From Lepas anatifera (Eukaryota > Arthropoda > Thecostraca > Lepadidae), in NCBI GenBank assembly GCA_034440635.1, contig JAOTON010001134.1, forward strand, positions 124,001 through 188,000: a stretch of DNA of 64,000 bases, written 5' to 3'. Below, piece after piece: positions 1 through 11,084 of this stretch; position 1 is the first letter of the stretch, and the number at the start of each line of letters is the position of its first letter. A program made the position numbers and the translations under genes. The notes under the pieces were generated by a model that saw nothing but the letters and a program-made list of their open reading frames with translations, was not told the DNA's origin and did not search any database.

Positions 1-4
1 GATT

Positions 5-940
5 TTGAACCATACAGTCACGATCACTATTTTGTCACACATATGCACCTCGATTTTCGTAAATGTGTCACAAACTCCAGTAGCCGAGTTGGTAAGTTTC
101 TGCACCTCTGCACAGAGGTTCCAGCTCATCTCTCCTCACGCGCTTCTTGGAGCGGTGTGTGTCTACCGGAAGGAGTTCGGAGGGAACCGCATGCAGGATG
201 CACACGAATTTCTTCTGCTTTTGCTAGAGTGGCTGCATGAGGATCTGAATACTGTTTCTCCCTCGACGGCACCAGTGCTAAGCCCTCACGACCCGAACGA
301 TCCTGCGGCTGCTGATGGTGCCTGGCATCAGTTTTATGAAAATAACAACTCTCTCATCTCCAGGCTCTTCTACGGGCAACAGAAGTCTGTTCTATCCTGC
401 GCCACCTGCGGCTACGAATCTCCCACGTATGAAAACTTCACTCTGATGTCCTTACCTCTGGCCTCAGCTTTAGAGCCGCCCACACAGAGCACTCTCTACC
501 AGTGTTTCCAACAGTACGTCCATGGCGATATCGTCTCAGGTTGGAAGTGCCCAAATTGTCAGCTAGAACATGATGCCTGCAAGAAGCTTGGCATCTGGAG
601 ACTGCCACCAGTGTTAATAATGCACTTTAAACGGCTCACATACAGCGGCAGAACATTGCTTAAGGCACACCATCATGTCTCCTTCCCTCTCAGCGACCTG
701 GACCTCAGCTGAATGGCCACTGGGCCCCCGCAGATATCTAGCGGCCTCGTGTACGACTTTTACGCAGTAGTAGAACACCACGGCAGCGCCCAATCCGGCC
801 ACTACACTGTCTTCTGCGGAAACCAGCCGGAGGCTCGATGGTTCCACATCAATGACGCCTCTGTCAAGGAAGTACGGGCCGAGAAAGTGAAAGAGGAATC
901 AGCATACATGCTATGTTACAACGTGAAAAATGTTGCCTAA
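5..940 (+). pseudogene. USP-family ubiquitin-specific protease, C-terminal two thirds, one in-frame stop
   Basis: The frame is open from the window edge to a TGA at 710-712, then continues in the same frame to a TAA at 938-940, about 310 codons in all. USP landmarks occur in order: the QDAHEFL box written here as MQDAHEFLLLLLEWLHEDLN, a zinc-binding CxxC pair (CATC and CPNC), the LPPVLIMHFKR core, then the His box GSAQSGHYTVFC and the WFHINDASV segment holding the last catalytic residue. The Cys box lies before the window. The family removes ubiquitin from proteins; layout is closest to USP2/USP8-type catalytic domains. No intron is visible inside the domain, and an AATAAA lies at about 1187. 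The TGA falls just after FPLSDLDLS, where the family reads straight through, so this copy is either a disabled (perhaps processed) copy or carries a recent CGA-to-TGA change. Frame and motif conservation argue that the disablement is young. Confidence 0.8.
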
Positions 941-1204
941 TCGTCTCCATTTGCAACCACAGCATATCTGGCCGTGGATTGTCATGAATGTAGCAGCTTT
1001 TATACATTGTATCTGTGTTTATTCAATACATTACATTGTGGTTTATTGCGTCTGCTGTTAGCGCGTCTTTCTCCGCAGTATTTCTAAAAGTTCATGAGAA
1101 ACTTAATAATCGAATAAGTGCAGATGAGTACAATAATTTTCTTTCCACTAATTTATTAAAAATATTTATTTCTCATTTCTCATGTTAATAAAGCAGGTAT
1201 ATGT

Positions 1205-1391
1205 TATATTTGAAAGGGGTAATTCCATTCTGGAATTGGGCGTAATTCACGCTGCATTTCATATCTACGCCGCTTTCGCGTGAATGTCACCGCTCTTTGT
1301 GAAACGTGATGCTGAGTAGGGTGTAACTTTGCAGGTGAATATGGTGTAAGACACGTCGCATTTCTACAACTTTTATGAAACGGGGCCCAGC
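1205..1391 (+). repeat. MITE-like dispersed repeat, copy 1
   Basis: About 185 bp that reappears in reverse complement at 26758-26950 and, more diverged, at 36300-36526. The sharp shared edge is the motif CTTTTATGAAACGGGGCCC (reverse complement GGGCCCCGTTTCATAAAAG). The other edge contains the palindrome-like AATTCCATTCTGGAATT. No coding capacity. The family is inferred to be a non-autonomous DNA element; no target duplication was established. Confidence 0.65.
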
Positions 1392-1399
1392 GGTCATAC

Positions 1400-1650
1400 G
1401 TGAGGAGACACCCGAATCAGAGGTAACGGGTGAGGAGACAACGAACCCGAGGCAACAGGTGAGGATAAATCTGAATCAAAGGTAGCGTGAGGAGTCACTT
1501 GAATCAGAGGTAACGGGTGAGAATATAGACCGGGTTTAGGAGGGCTAACTTCGGATATGAACCGGTTGGCCGGAATACGGCGGACTAACTTCGGATATCA
1601 ACCGGATTTTGGCGGCCTAACTTCGGATATGAACCAGATTGGCTGGAATT
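1400..1650. repeat. Two adjacent short tandem repeats upstream of a TATA box
   Basis: Five units of about 29-30 bp begin with GTGAGGA and carry GAATCAGAGGTAACGG (1400-1540). They are followed by three units of 31-43 bp sharing CTAACTTCGGATAT-AACCGG (about 1545-1640). The second array ends some 30-40 bp before a TATA box, so the units could be iterated regulator sites or simply a minisatellite. Confidence 0.6.
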
Positions 1651-1670
1651 GTCTTGACGGTGACGAACTC

Positions 1671-1678
1671 TATATAAG
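1671..1678 (+). promoter_or_regulatory. Candidate TATA box
   Basis: The string CTATATAAG lies directly after the tandem repeats. A start site about 30 bp downstream would fall near 1700 (CATCAAGAACA). No ORF follows on the plus strand, so the transcript, if any, would be non-coding or its exons lie elsewhere. The opposite-strand HIG1 exon ends at 1869. Confidence 0.3.
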
Positions 1679-1868
1679 TCAGACATCGCACACATCAAGA
1701 ACACACTATTTCCTAAGGACTTGAAAATCACTACTCACGGTAGAACAAACATTTTCAAGACGAATACAGTTGTCGTGATAACATTGAATCCTTCGTTAGA
1801 TGCTTAAAATTTCAATTTATCTAAATATTAGAGCGATGTGTACGCCTAGGCCAAACAGTAGGTCTTAC

Positions 1869-1974
1869 CTGCGACCATAAATGGCGATTCGCGCATCTTC
1901 CTGCCCAGCTTGGACTCCTCTGGCTGTTCAAACGTCTCAGTCGGAATAGAACGGGACGGATCCATGGTCACAGC
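1869..1974 (-). CDS. HIG1-domain (hypoxia-induced gene 1 family) protein, first coding exon
   Basis: Read on the minus strand, an acceptor (TTTTCCAG) at 1975-1982 opens an exon whose ATG is at 1965-1963. It codes 32 residues plus one base and ends at a strong donor GCAG|GTAAGA. The protein begins MDPSRSIPTETFEQP and then shows EESKLGRKMRESPFMVA, the start of a HIG1 domain (pattern SKLxRKxxExPF). HIG1 proteins are small inner-mitochondrial-membrane proteins that associate with respiratory complexes III and IV. The two membrane helices would be in the next exon, which I cannot find between 940 and 1868, so it lies beyond the left edge. That would place the USP copy in an intron of this gene, on the other strand, and the LINE pile in the intron upstream. 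A protein-length shadow ORF is absent because the exon is short. Confidence 0.7.
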
Positions 1975-2076
1975 CTGGAAAATCATTCAAATCATAACGT
2001 CAGGCCAATCCAAACTGCTGGGCCGCCTTATTAGCAATAGCATTTACCCGACAATTATAATTGGTGAGGGCATTTG

Positions 2077-2862
2077 ATGAGGGCGTGATAAAGGCGTAAA
2101 AGTGAGGACCTGTCAGCGCAATACGAAGTGCGTGATATTTTTGAGAATGTTAATGCGTTTCATACACTTGTTCCTAACATCGCAAATGTGGGGGAGGTAG
2201 GTCAGACGTTTGTCAAATGTAACGCCTAGGAACTTTGCCTCTGTGGTCACGGGAATTCTTTTGCCGTATAGATGGAGATTGATCTGTGGACAGTATCGAT
2301 TTCGTCTGCAGAAGTGTACACATGTGGTTTTATCTGTTGAAAACTTAAAACCATTCAGTATGCTCCATTCGGTTAGGCGATCAATGCTTAGATGCAGCTG
2401 TGTTTGAGCGGATATTGAACTGGACGTTGAGATTCATATCGCGAAGTCGTCGACAAATAACGACCGCTCGACTTTGGGTGGTAAAACATTGCATATGTCA
2501 TTGATTAGGACGCCAAACATGGTTACACTTAAAATGCTACCCTGTGGTGTGTCACTCACTTGTTGCAGCCTCTGGGAATGCGAGTTTCCGATTCTCACTC
2601 TAAAAAAACGCTCCTTAACAAAGTTGTTCAGGAAGTGTCCCATGTGGCCCACAATGCCGGCTTCTCGAAGCTTTCGTAATATTGCATATCGCCATGCCGC
2701 ATCATACGCCTTTTCCACGTCGAAAAACACTGCCACAGTGTGCGGTTTTACTGCGAAGAGCGACGAATTGCGGTATCAAGTGATATAAGGTGATCGGTGG
2801 TACAGCGTCCAGCTCTAAAACCACACTGATACTCAGAAAAGAAATCTGTGCTCTCCAGGAAC
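2077..2862 (-). pseudogene. I-clade LINE fragment: reverse transcriptase, 5'-truncated
   Basis: Minus-strand reverse transcriptase with the FFDVEKAYDAAWR, TPQGSILSVTMFGVLINDI and FVDDFAI motifs (best frame 2434-2736), then the thumb region with frameshifts to about 2077. It resembles the copy at 13533-15065. Its 5' edge abuts the (AC)n tail of the next copy at 2864. It ends inside the coding region rather than at a 3' tail, within the presumed intron of the HIG1 gene. Confidence 0.75.
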
Positions 2863-2863
2863 C

Positions 2864-3881
2864 GTGTGTGTGTTGGAGTTTAAGGGCGCTTCAGCTGCCA
2901 GGGCCATTTAGCGCGCCTGACTATACAATTTAATCAATCCATAAAATCCACGTCTTCAATGTTATCCTATATGAAGGTAGCTAAAAGCAGAGCTACTTCA
3001 TTTATACATGCTTAGTTCTGTTGCGCTTGTGTCACTCGGTGAGGATTGTATACAATATCAAATCCGATTTCTGTCAAATATAATAAGACTATTGAGAACT
3101 CAACAGCTGGTCTGTTTCCTATCACATTTGCAAGGGACATCGGCGGAAAGAATCGAGCACGCAGAGTTCTCAGTCCGTTACATCCTATGTCAGTTAGTAC
3201 ATGCTGTAAAGTAAGCCTGCTTCGACAGTGGCTGCACCGGCTTGGTTCTGTAGCAGAAAAGAAATGTCCATGGGTTGCAAATGTGTGACCAATGCGAAGT
3301 CGTGCGAGGCAGACCTTCTCCCTCCTACTCCGCCTGTTAGCCTGTTACTCGACTCCCATGGTTCTATGGTTGGCTTGAGTTGTTTTAAGGCGCAGGCCGA
3401 CTCACTATCCCATTTGGTTTGCCACACAGTTTTGAGGAGACTGTTAATCTGTGCCTTTACATCAGATGCTGGAACTCTAAATGCCCCACCTCATGCAGTC
3501 TCAGACGGCGATCTGGCAGCTAAATCAGCTCTCTCGTTACCGGGTATTCCCACATGACTAGGGACCCATAAAAACTGTATCCTGGCCCCGGTAGAAGAAG
3601 CGGTATTGAGAAGCCTCCGGATGGTGGGCACCAGCCAGGATTTTGGGGGATGACTAGACTGGAGTGCAGCTAGGGAACTAGCGGAGTCTGTAACGATTAA
3701 AAATTGTCCATCAGGATCTCCGAATATGTGTCGTAAGACTTGGATAATAGCACATAGTTCGGTGGTAAAAACGGATACCGATGTCGGGAGGCTGAAACTT
3801 CGACTTACGTCTCTCCCCACGAAAGCACATCCAGCACCTGAGATGCTTTTGGAGCCGTCGGTATAGAAGACAGAGTAACCT
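2864..3881 (-). pseudogene. I-clade LINE fragment with RNase H and (AC)n tail
   Basis: Starts at the RNase H motif TGYSVFYTDGSK and runs through FWVPSHVGIPGNERADLAA (frame 3491-3880). It continues with a frameshift at 3194-3427 (CALKQLKPTIEPWESSNR), and then a 3' UTR. The end has the 33-nt hairpin at 2884-2916 and a tail of (AC)n at 2864-2873. Its upstream edge joins the (ATG)n tail of the copy at 3882-4317; an apparent start codon there comes from that tail, not from this element. Same lineage as the copies at 13533-15065 and 19530-21105. Confidence 0.75.
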
Positions 3882-4317
3882 GTCATCATCGTCATCATAG
3901 TTGGTGGTTTAGGGCACGCCGACAACAAAGGTCATGTGGCGCCCATAACACTAAGTAAAATATATACAGAGGCGTTTCAACAGCTCACGGGACTACAGCT
4001 GTGTCAGAAGTTACAAAAAAAACATGAACACATAAATAATAATAATAGAATAACACATTGTCAAATCACAACCTAGGTCGGCGAGTAAATAACATTAAAA
4101 TCGATGCTCCTTAGAAACGATAAAATACGTGAAAGGTCAACGGTCGGAAACTCTCCCAAAAGAGACACCAATGAGGGTGATCCCCCCAGGTGTCTAAGCC
4201 TCTCAATTTCATAGTCCGGGCACTCAACGAGAACATGGCTCACACTCAGCGGGTCGCCATAGCGCGTGCAGTGCGGCGGATCCTCTCTACTCAAGCGGAA
4301 AGAGTGCGTGGCATGAG
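3882..4317 (-). mobile_element. 5'-truncated I-clade LINE 3' end, (ATG)n tail
   Basis: A 436-bp copy of the last part of ORF2 and the 3' UTR, nearly identical to 4350-4760 of the adjacent full-length element. It encodes the ORF2 C-terminal zinc motif CTRYGDPLSVSHVLVEC (the second Cys is mutated to Tyr here), ending NVIYSPT. The hairpin is at 3912-3944 and the tail, ATG units with one ACG, at 3882-3899. The truncation point meets the (ATG)8 tail of the neighbour. Confidence 0.85.
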
Positions 4318-4516
4318 TCATCATCATCATCATCATCATCATAATTGGTGGTTTAGGGCGCGCCGACAACAAAGGTCATGTGGCGCCCATAACACTAAGT
4401 AAAACATATACAGAGGCGTCTCAACAGCTCACGGGACCAAAGCTGTGTCAGAAGTTAAAAAAAAATCATGAACACATAAATAATAATAATAGAATAACAC
4501 ATTGTCAAATCACAAC

Positions 4517-7500
4517 CTAGGTCGGCGAGTAAATAACATTAAAATCGATGCTCCTTAGAAACGATAAAATACGTGAAAGGTCAACGGTCGGAAACTCTCT
4601 CCAAAAGAGACACCAATGAGGGTGATCCCCCAGGTGTCTAAGCCTCTCAATCTCATAGTCCGGGCACTCAACGAGAACATGGCTCACACTCAGCGGGTCG
4701 CCACAGCGCGTGCAGTGCGGCGGATCCTCTCTACTCAAGCGGAAATAGTGCGTGGCATGAGTGTGGCCGATCCGCAACCTCGACAGAATAACCTCCTCTC
4801 TCCTGGATCCAGCGCTGCTCGAAAACCATTTTCCTAGTTTAGGTTTAATGCTTCTCAACTTGGCTCCTCTAGGATCCTCATTCCATCTCCGCTGCCAGTC
4901 ACTTACTAAAAACTTCTTAACAAGAGCATATAGGTCGAAAAATGGAACATGAAGGCCAGGGGGAACGTCACGACTACTGCAGCTTTTGCCGCTGCATCTA
5001 CCCGTTCATTGCCACTGATGCCACAATGGCTTGGAATCCACACAATCACAACATTTTTCCCCTTTTCCTTCAGACTGTGCAACTTCTGTCTTATAAGAAC
5101 CAATAGAAAAGACGTCGATGCAGTATAAAAGTAAAAAGATTTCAAGGCCTGTAAAGAGGATAGTGAGTCGGTAAAAATAACGAACTGTCTTGCCCTCGAC
5201 CTGGACACCTGGTCCAAACACCGAAAAATTGCATACAGTTCAGAGCTAAAAACAGATGCTTCGCGTGGCAAACTAAAACCCATCTCTACCCCATCACCAA
5301 AAAAATGCACAGCCCGTGCCATCATCATTTTTCGAACCATCTGTATAAAAGTGGACGTGATTTTCAAAAGACTCAGAACAAAAATCCATAAATAGCTGGC
5401 GTATTGCTTCAGGTGTTAAATGTTTGCATTGTTCGAGCAAGCTCGTGTTTGTGTTGACCGCCGACACAACCCATGGTTCAACAGTAGCTACGTCATAATG
5501 CTCAACAAGGTCAACGTCAATGCCAGCCTCTGTCAACCAAGCCCGAACCCGTACCCCGGGGTGGCGGGCTGAGGCACGCGTACCATTATCGATTCGACGC
5601 AGCTGGGCGTCACCAAAAAATGTTTGATATGTGGGGTGATGTACTGTTTAATTTTTATTGCATAACGCATAGCAAGCATTTTTCGGCGGGTTTTAAGCGG
5701 CATTTCATCGGCGTCAACTAGCATACTAATTATTGGAGATGTGCGAAACCCCCAAGTTATTATTCTAATTGCGTGGTGGTGCACAGTGTCGAGAATCTTT
5801 TTGCGGACTGGGAGGCGGCCTCATACACAACGCAACCGTATTCGATCTTGGAACGGACGAGCGCCCTATATAACATAATAAGCATCTTTCTGTCAGCGCC
5901 ATACCTCATTTTGGTTAATACATTGAGAATATTAAGCGAGTCGAAACATTTTCTGCGCAGTTCTTTAAGATGGGGCACATATGTCAGTTTTTTGTCTAGT
6001 GTTAACCCAAGGAATCTAGTTTCAGCAACAACTTCGATCTGATTACCGTAGATGAATAATGCTGGGTCTACACAATCAATACGTCTATTACAAAAATGTA
6101 TACATTTGGTTTTAGTACTCGAAAATGTCAGCCCGTTGCGTGTGCTCCACTGCTGCAGGCGGTCGAGGCCAAGTTGAAGCCGCCTCTGCACAGCAGCGGT
6201 AGTGGACCCCGTCACCCACATCGCAAAATCATCAACGAAAAGTGCGTGCTTTATACCTGTTGGAAGATAGTTTGCGATATCATTGATCATGACTGCGAAG
6301 AGGGCTGTGGAGCTCACAGAACCTTGAGCTATGCCGCTCTGTTGCTGGTACCGGTTCGATAAAGCAGCGCTAATACGGAAACGAAAATACCTATTTTTCA
6401 TGAAGTTCGTAATAAACCAACCCATGTGTCCTCGCACGCCAAGTCCAAAAAGCTTCTGCAAAATACCATGCCTCCATGTGCAATCATAGGCACGCTCTAT
6501 GTCAAAGAAAATAGCGATAGTATGGGCTTTCCGTAAAAAACCCTCCCGCACAGAAGCATCGAGACGAACCAGATGGTCGACTGTGGAGCGGCCCTGGCGG
6601 AAACCACACTGACTAGGAGAAGAAGCTGATTTGACTCCAAGTACCACACCAGACGCGTGTTCACCATTTTTTCCAATAATTTTCCTACACACGAAGTTAA
6701 CAAGATTGGACGAAAGTCATTAGGGCTCAAACCAGTCTTACCAGGCTCCAGAATAGGTATTATATGTGCTTCACGCCATTGGTCCGGGAAATCATTATTT
6801 CCCCATATGTTGTTAAAAATATTCAACAGTGATACGAGAGATGAGTCTGGTAAGTGAGATAGCATGGTGTTTGTAATGTTGTCAGGGCCGGGTGACACCG
6901 GTCTAACATTAGAAAGTGCAGCTTTGAGTTCAGGCATGAAAAAATACATATTATACGATGCATCATTGTTTTGACCAAAGTCGACAGGCTTTCGTTCGGC
7001 TACCTCTCTTATCCGTGAGAAAGCTGTGTTTTGCATCGCGTCACTGCAGCGCTCAGAAAAAGCCTTCGCCATACACTCAGCCACCTCCCGAGGATCCGTT
7101 ATCTTAGTGCCGTGCACATCCAGCACTGGTGCGGTCGGAGGACAACTCTTTCCCTGCATACTCCTAATACGCATCCACACTTCTGTTAAAGGCGTAAAAC
7201 GATTTACACAACACACATAAGATTCCCACCACCTCCTCTTTGCATTAAGGACCAATCGACGTGCAAATGCTCGAGCGCGTTTAAACTTAACGTGATTTGC
7301 CGCCGTCGAATGTCTGTTAAAAATACGAAAAGCCCGTTTCCTTTTTAAAATCGCGGTTTTGCGCTCGTGGGACCACCAAGGCACCGGGACGTGCTTTGGC
7401 TGACCACGGGTCATGGGTATAAAATACTTCGCAGCAGTGAGGATCACCTGATTAAAATTTGCAATAGCTAGGATAGCCGAGGCCTCCGGGAGACGCTCCA

Positions 7501-8238
7501 CCGCGCTGCACGCAGCCCCAAAGCCCGACCAATCCGCACGCCCGTGATTCCAACGGTTCCGGCGAGGTCCCGCCACGTGCGGGCCGGCTGGGGATAGAAG
7601 AATTGGGAAATGATCACTACCATGGGGATCATCAAGAACGTTCCATTGGAACTGGGTGGAGAGAGACGAAGAACAAACTGAAAGATCGATGGAAGAAAGG
7701 GAGCCAGAAGGCAGAGTAATGTGGGTGGGGCGACCTGAGTTCAGGACACAGAGGGAGTTAAGGTGGAGGAAGCGCTCAGTAGTGCGGCCTCTAGGGCACG
7801 CGCGCCCGGTAGGCTCCCCCAAGCTGGGTTATGGGCGTTAAAATCTCCAAGTAAGAGAAAGGGAGTAGGTAATTGGTCGACTAAGTTATTAAGATCATTT
7901 AAATTTAAATTTCCGCCCGGTGGGAGATACAGTGAACAAACGGTCAATTTAGTAAAACCAAGGTCTACCCGGGCGGCTACCGCCTGCAGCACAGTAATTA
8001 AAGGTACATGGTGACAAGGAGTAGCATGGTGCACCGCAACCATGACCCCGCCGTATGCTATTGAATTACTAAAAATATCTTTTCTAAAACTCTGATAATT
8101 TCGAATATTTAGAACGGCTCCAGGGGACAACTTTGTCTCTTGGAGGCATAAGACAGACGGGGTATGATCCGATAAAATCTGGTGCAGGTCAATAAAATTC
8201 GCACGAAGGCCTCGACAGTTCCACTGTAAAAAGGTCAT
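4517..8238 (-). pseudogene. LINE ORF2 (endonuclease, reverse transcriptase, RNase H), frameshifted
   Basis: Begins MTFLQWNCRGLRANF at 8238. Endonuclease motifs are LQETKLS, LLLGDFNAHNPAWG and GSDHFPILL. Reverse transcriptase carries the fingers ALSNVRPVSPGPD, FFDIERAYDCTWRHG, and the catalytic FVDDFAMWV. RNase H follows as FYTDGSKNDDGTGCAFF, FTDSLSSLQAL and IPSHCGISGNERVDAAAK. The C-terminus has CTRCGDPLSVSHVLVEC (C-x2-C-x8-H-x3-C), kept in almost every copy here, and ends FNVIYSPT at 4517. Frame breaks occur near 7780, 6600, 5770, 5535, 5330 and 4900. The protein nicks target DNA and copies its own RNA at the nick. Inactive as it stands. Confidence 0.85.
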
Positions 8239-8289
8239 CTAAGCTAAAAGAAACGGGCTTGGTAAAAAGGAGAACGACTTGAACTGGCC

Positions 8290-9954
8290 TACGGTAACTG
8301 ACCCTAGCCCTTCCAAGGGGGCCGGAGCCCCCGTATGGCCCTCTGGCTAGTCCCACGTTTGAACCACCCAGCCGGTTGCGAACCGGTCCGCGGCCTCGCC
8401 CGCTTTCGGTGGAATTACCGCGGGCGCGCGAGGTCTGGGGCTGGCTGGAGAGGACTGCCCGCCGGACGTTTTGTCGGAGACCTACCGCGCGGCACTTCCT
8501 CAAAATTTTTCGCATTGTTGCGACAGTGGACGAGGCAGTGTCGGTAGGAAGCTGTGCTGGCTGCGTCTCGGTACCCGAAACGGGTGGTGGCTGTGGCGCT
8601 GCAGCAGCGCCGCCAATGGGTGCGATGACAGGGGACGGCGGGCGGCGCCCTCCCGCAGGAGAGGCTTTTCCCCTCGTCCCACGACTACCCATCCCTCTGA
8701 AACCGGCGGGAATCCACCGGGAGGCGCACCAGGTGTTGGTGCAGAGTCACCGGCACCAGGAGACGGCTGGTGCTTAGGGGCGGTGACAGACCCCTTTCCC
8801 CATTACTGGCGGGGGCCGAATGAGGAGAGACAGAAGCGGGGGCGATGACCTGCCCCTCACCCCCCACGGAGGGGGCGCGGAGGAGGTGCCGCCGTCGGCT
8901 CAGGAGCCGGGGCGGCGGGCTGGCGTGAAAACACCAGCCCCATCCTTCCTGCCAGGCGAACAAAGTCCGCCACGGTTAGGGAGCGGATGACCTCCTCCGC
9001 GGTCATCCTTGGGGTGTTTGGTATACCTGTAGAGGCTACCTGTGCGAAACTTTTCCGCGGGTGGGACGCCTCGTATGCGTCCCGTGCCTCACGAAAACTG
9101 ATACGTTGTGTGGTCTTTATAGATAGTATTTCTTTTTCTCGGAGAAACTCTGGGCATGATCGGTCTGTTACCTGGTGGCAACCCCCACAGTTTGCACATT
9201 TCAATGCTTCGGCATCACACTCAGTGGTGCTGTGGTGTAACGATGAACACTTCCCACATACACCTTTGCCTTTGCAGAATCGGGCACTGTGTCCATATTT
9301 CTGGCACGTAAAGCATCGCATGGGGCTTGGCACGAAGGGCCTTACCCCGACTCTTGAATATCCAACAAAGATGTGATTCGGTAACTCTTCTGTGTCAAAC
9401 GTAAGTATAACAGTGTCAGTGTCGAGCATAGCATCTCCACTTTTCCTACGAATCCTCCGCACCTCCACCACTCCGAGTTCCTCAAGTCCTTCAACAATCT
9501 CTTCCTCAGACAGCCCCCTTAGCTCCTGACTATTCACCACGCCCTTCTTAAAGTTCTTAGTTCTGTGTGGCTCTACTGAAATGTTGATTTTGCATGTCTT
9601 TTTCGACCCCGAGTCCTTCCTCGTGAACGTCAGTTCCGTCACGGAGAGTGCACGCTCGGCATCCTCGGTTCGCGCAAACTCAACTTCCAACGATCCGTCA
9701 CGTAACTTGTCACATCTCACGACCTTGCCCAGACGATCTAGTGCCTCCTTTCGCTTGAATGGTGACAGTGCTGCAAGGGATGAGGATGTGTCCAGTCCCC
9801 TCATTACCAAAACGCGAGGACAGGAAGGCTGGCTCATCGTCTTTTGCGGTTTGGGCGCAGGTGTCTGCATGGTCCCTTCCCCTCTAGGGGGTTGAGAGGT
9901 GTCTACCTCCAGTGGAGGGTGCGGAGAGGGATTTGTGGTGTGTGTGGTATCCAT
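8290..9954 (-). pseudogene. LINE ORF1 (Gag-like, three CCHC knuckles)
   Basis: Starts MDTTHTTNPSP at 9954 and is open to 8857 (365 codons), then continues in other frames to about 8290 through a proline-rich tail. An N-terminal domain of about 200 residues (LSPFKRKEALDRLGKVVRC onward) is followed by zinc knuckles CFTCQKYGHSARFC, CGKCSSLHHSTTEC and CANCGGCHQVTDRSC. This is the classic ORF1p nucleic-acid chaperone layout of the I and Jockey groups, which coats the LINE RNA. Next come MTAEEVIRSLTVADFVRLAG, shared almost exactly with the 52-58 kb element, and a Pro/Ala/Gly tail rich in RGRG. The frameshift near 8860 lies in a C-run. Best alignment partners in this window are 12861-13511 and 53244-54875. 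Confidence 0.85.
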
Positions 9955-11080
9955 GAGAGTATGATTAATTTCGGCCAGCCACGTGCGCCCCCTTCCAACG
10001 AGGGTGCTACAGGGCGAAACGACGCACGGGCTGGCTATACGGGGGGAGACGCCGCCGTTACAGAGGGGGAGAGAGACTCACCAAACCCCCACTGCCCCGA
10101 CGACGGTCCCCCTTGCACCTAGCCTGGACGACTCCGGGCGGGGCGCGGACACCCCTCCCTCCCCGGGTGAAGTCGGGACCTCACCAAAGGAGGGAGGGAC
10201 AGCCGAGCCCCACCAAAGGCCGGCAGACTTTTACAATGCTGCTACTCTTGCCGATGCCTTCAAGAGTTCCCCGCCCTTGCGGAAATCCAGACCAAAGTAG
10301 AGTGTTGCTAGAGGAACACGAACGAACACAGCGCATCCCCCAGCTCAGCTACCAGGACTCCTTCATCCCGGGGTACGGGTCGGTGCGCAGCTCACCTTAA
10401 AAAGACAGGCGCCCTCGCACGGCCTCATCGGAGCAGGCGACTACCACCTGCTCTTCACAACTGATTCCCGGCTGGTCCGAGAGAAGGAGCCCCCGGCCCG
10501 CAGGGCCGGCGATTAGAGGGATCCAATCGCCAGCCACACGAGCCGGAGGCCCACATACACCCAGACCATCCAGGAATCATAGGCACGTGCAAGGACGCCC
10601 ATGATACTGGGATAATGTGGGTAACTGGGAAGTTATGGGTTGGAAAAAGGAAGAGGGTCGGTCTGCGCTGTCCAGCCCAGACACGCGCCGCACGCAACCG
10701 AGGTGTCCACACTCAAGACGAGCAAGAGTGCACAAACCCCCGCCACCCGGGGAGACACGCCGGGCCAGACAACGCAGACAGTGGGCAGGAGGGGTGTTTA
10801 GGAGTGGACAGAAAGGATACGGGTGGAAAGGCATGGAGAGATAAGGAAATAAGGAAAGAAGAGGAAAAGGAACAAGGAGTTGGTGGGATTTGAATTTAGG
10901 AAGGCCAAGAAAGGATGAGGATGGCAGTTTCGATTTGGCCTCTCGACCGAAGGCGAGGGGCGAAACCCATCCTGCCAACTGGGGTCGCGGGTGTCGTCAC
11001 ATCCCGTACCCAATTATCCATGTGCCGGACCTGTCAGCAGGTGCAAACGAGTCCGGCAGATGAAAATTGGTCCCCTGCGC
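9955..11080 (-). promoter_or_regulatory. LINE 5' UTR module (shared between lineages)
   Basis: The untranslated leader of the 4318-11080 element. By eye it matches 52114-53235 with only scattered substitutions, up to about 20 bp before the ORF1 ATG, although the ORFs downstream are much more diverged. Parts also occur at 19075-19527 and 21106-21425. It contains a pyrimidine-rich stretch near 10850-10870 and an AAGGTGAGC splice-donor-like string near 10396. I-type LINEs usually have an internal promoter at the very 5' end, so that role is inferred. Confidence 0.7.
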
Positions 11081-11084
11081 GGCA

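Larger units (their letters stand above)
4318..11080 (-). mobile_element. Near-full-length I-clade LINE (5' UTR, ORF1, ORF2, hairpin, (ATG)n tail)
   Basis: About 6.76 kb. The 5' end, GCGCAGGGGACC at 11080, matches the first bases of two other copies (21106 and 52114). Order on the minus strand: 5' UTR about 1.1 kb, ORF1 with three zinc knuckles, ORF2 with AP-endonuclease, reverse transcriptase, RNase H and a C-terminal zinc motif, a 3' UTR of roughly 130 bp, hairpin 4356-4388, and a tail of eight ATG units at 4318-4342. RNase H in ORF2 and the knuckled ORF1 place it in the I group. Several frameshifts make it inactive. It sits within another copy: the sequence before 11080 is reverse transcriptase cut at HTIA. 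Confidence 0.85.

Noticed and set aside
4190..4402. Poly-His and poly-Met runs in frames over 4310-4345
   Set aside because: They are translations of the (ATG)n LINE tail on either strand, not protein repeats.
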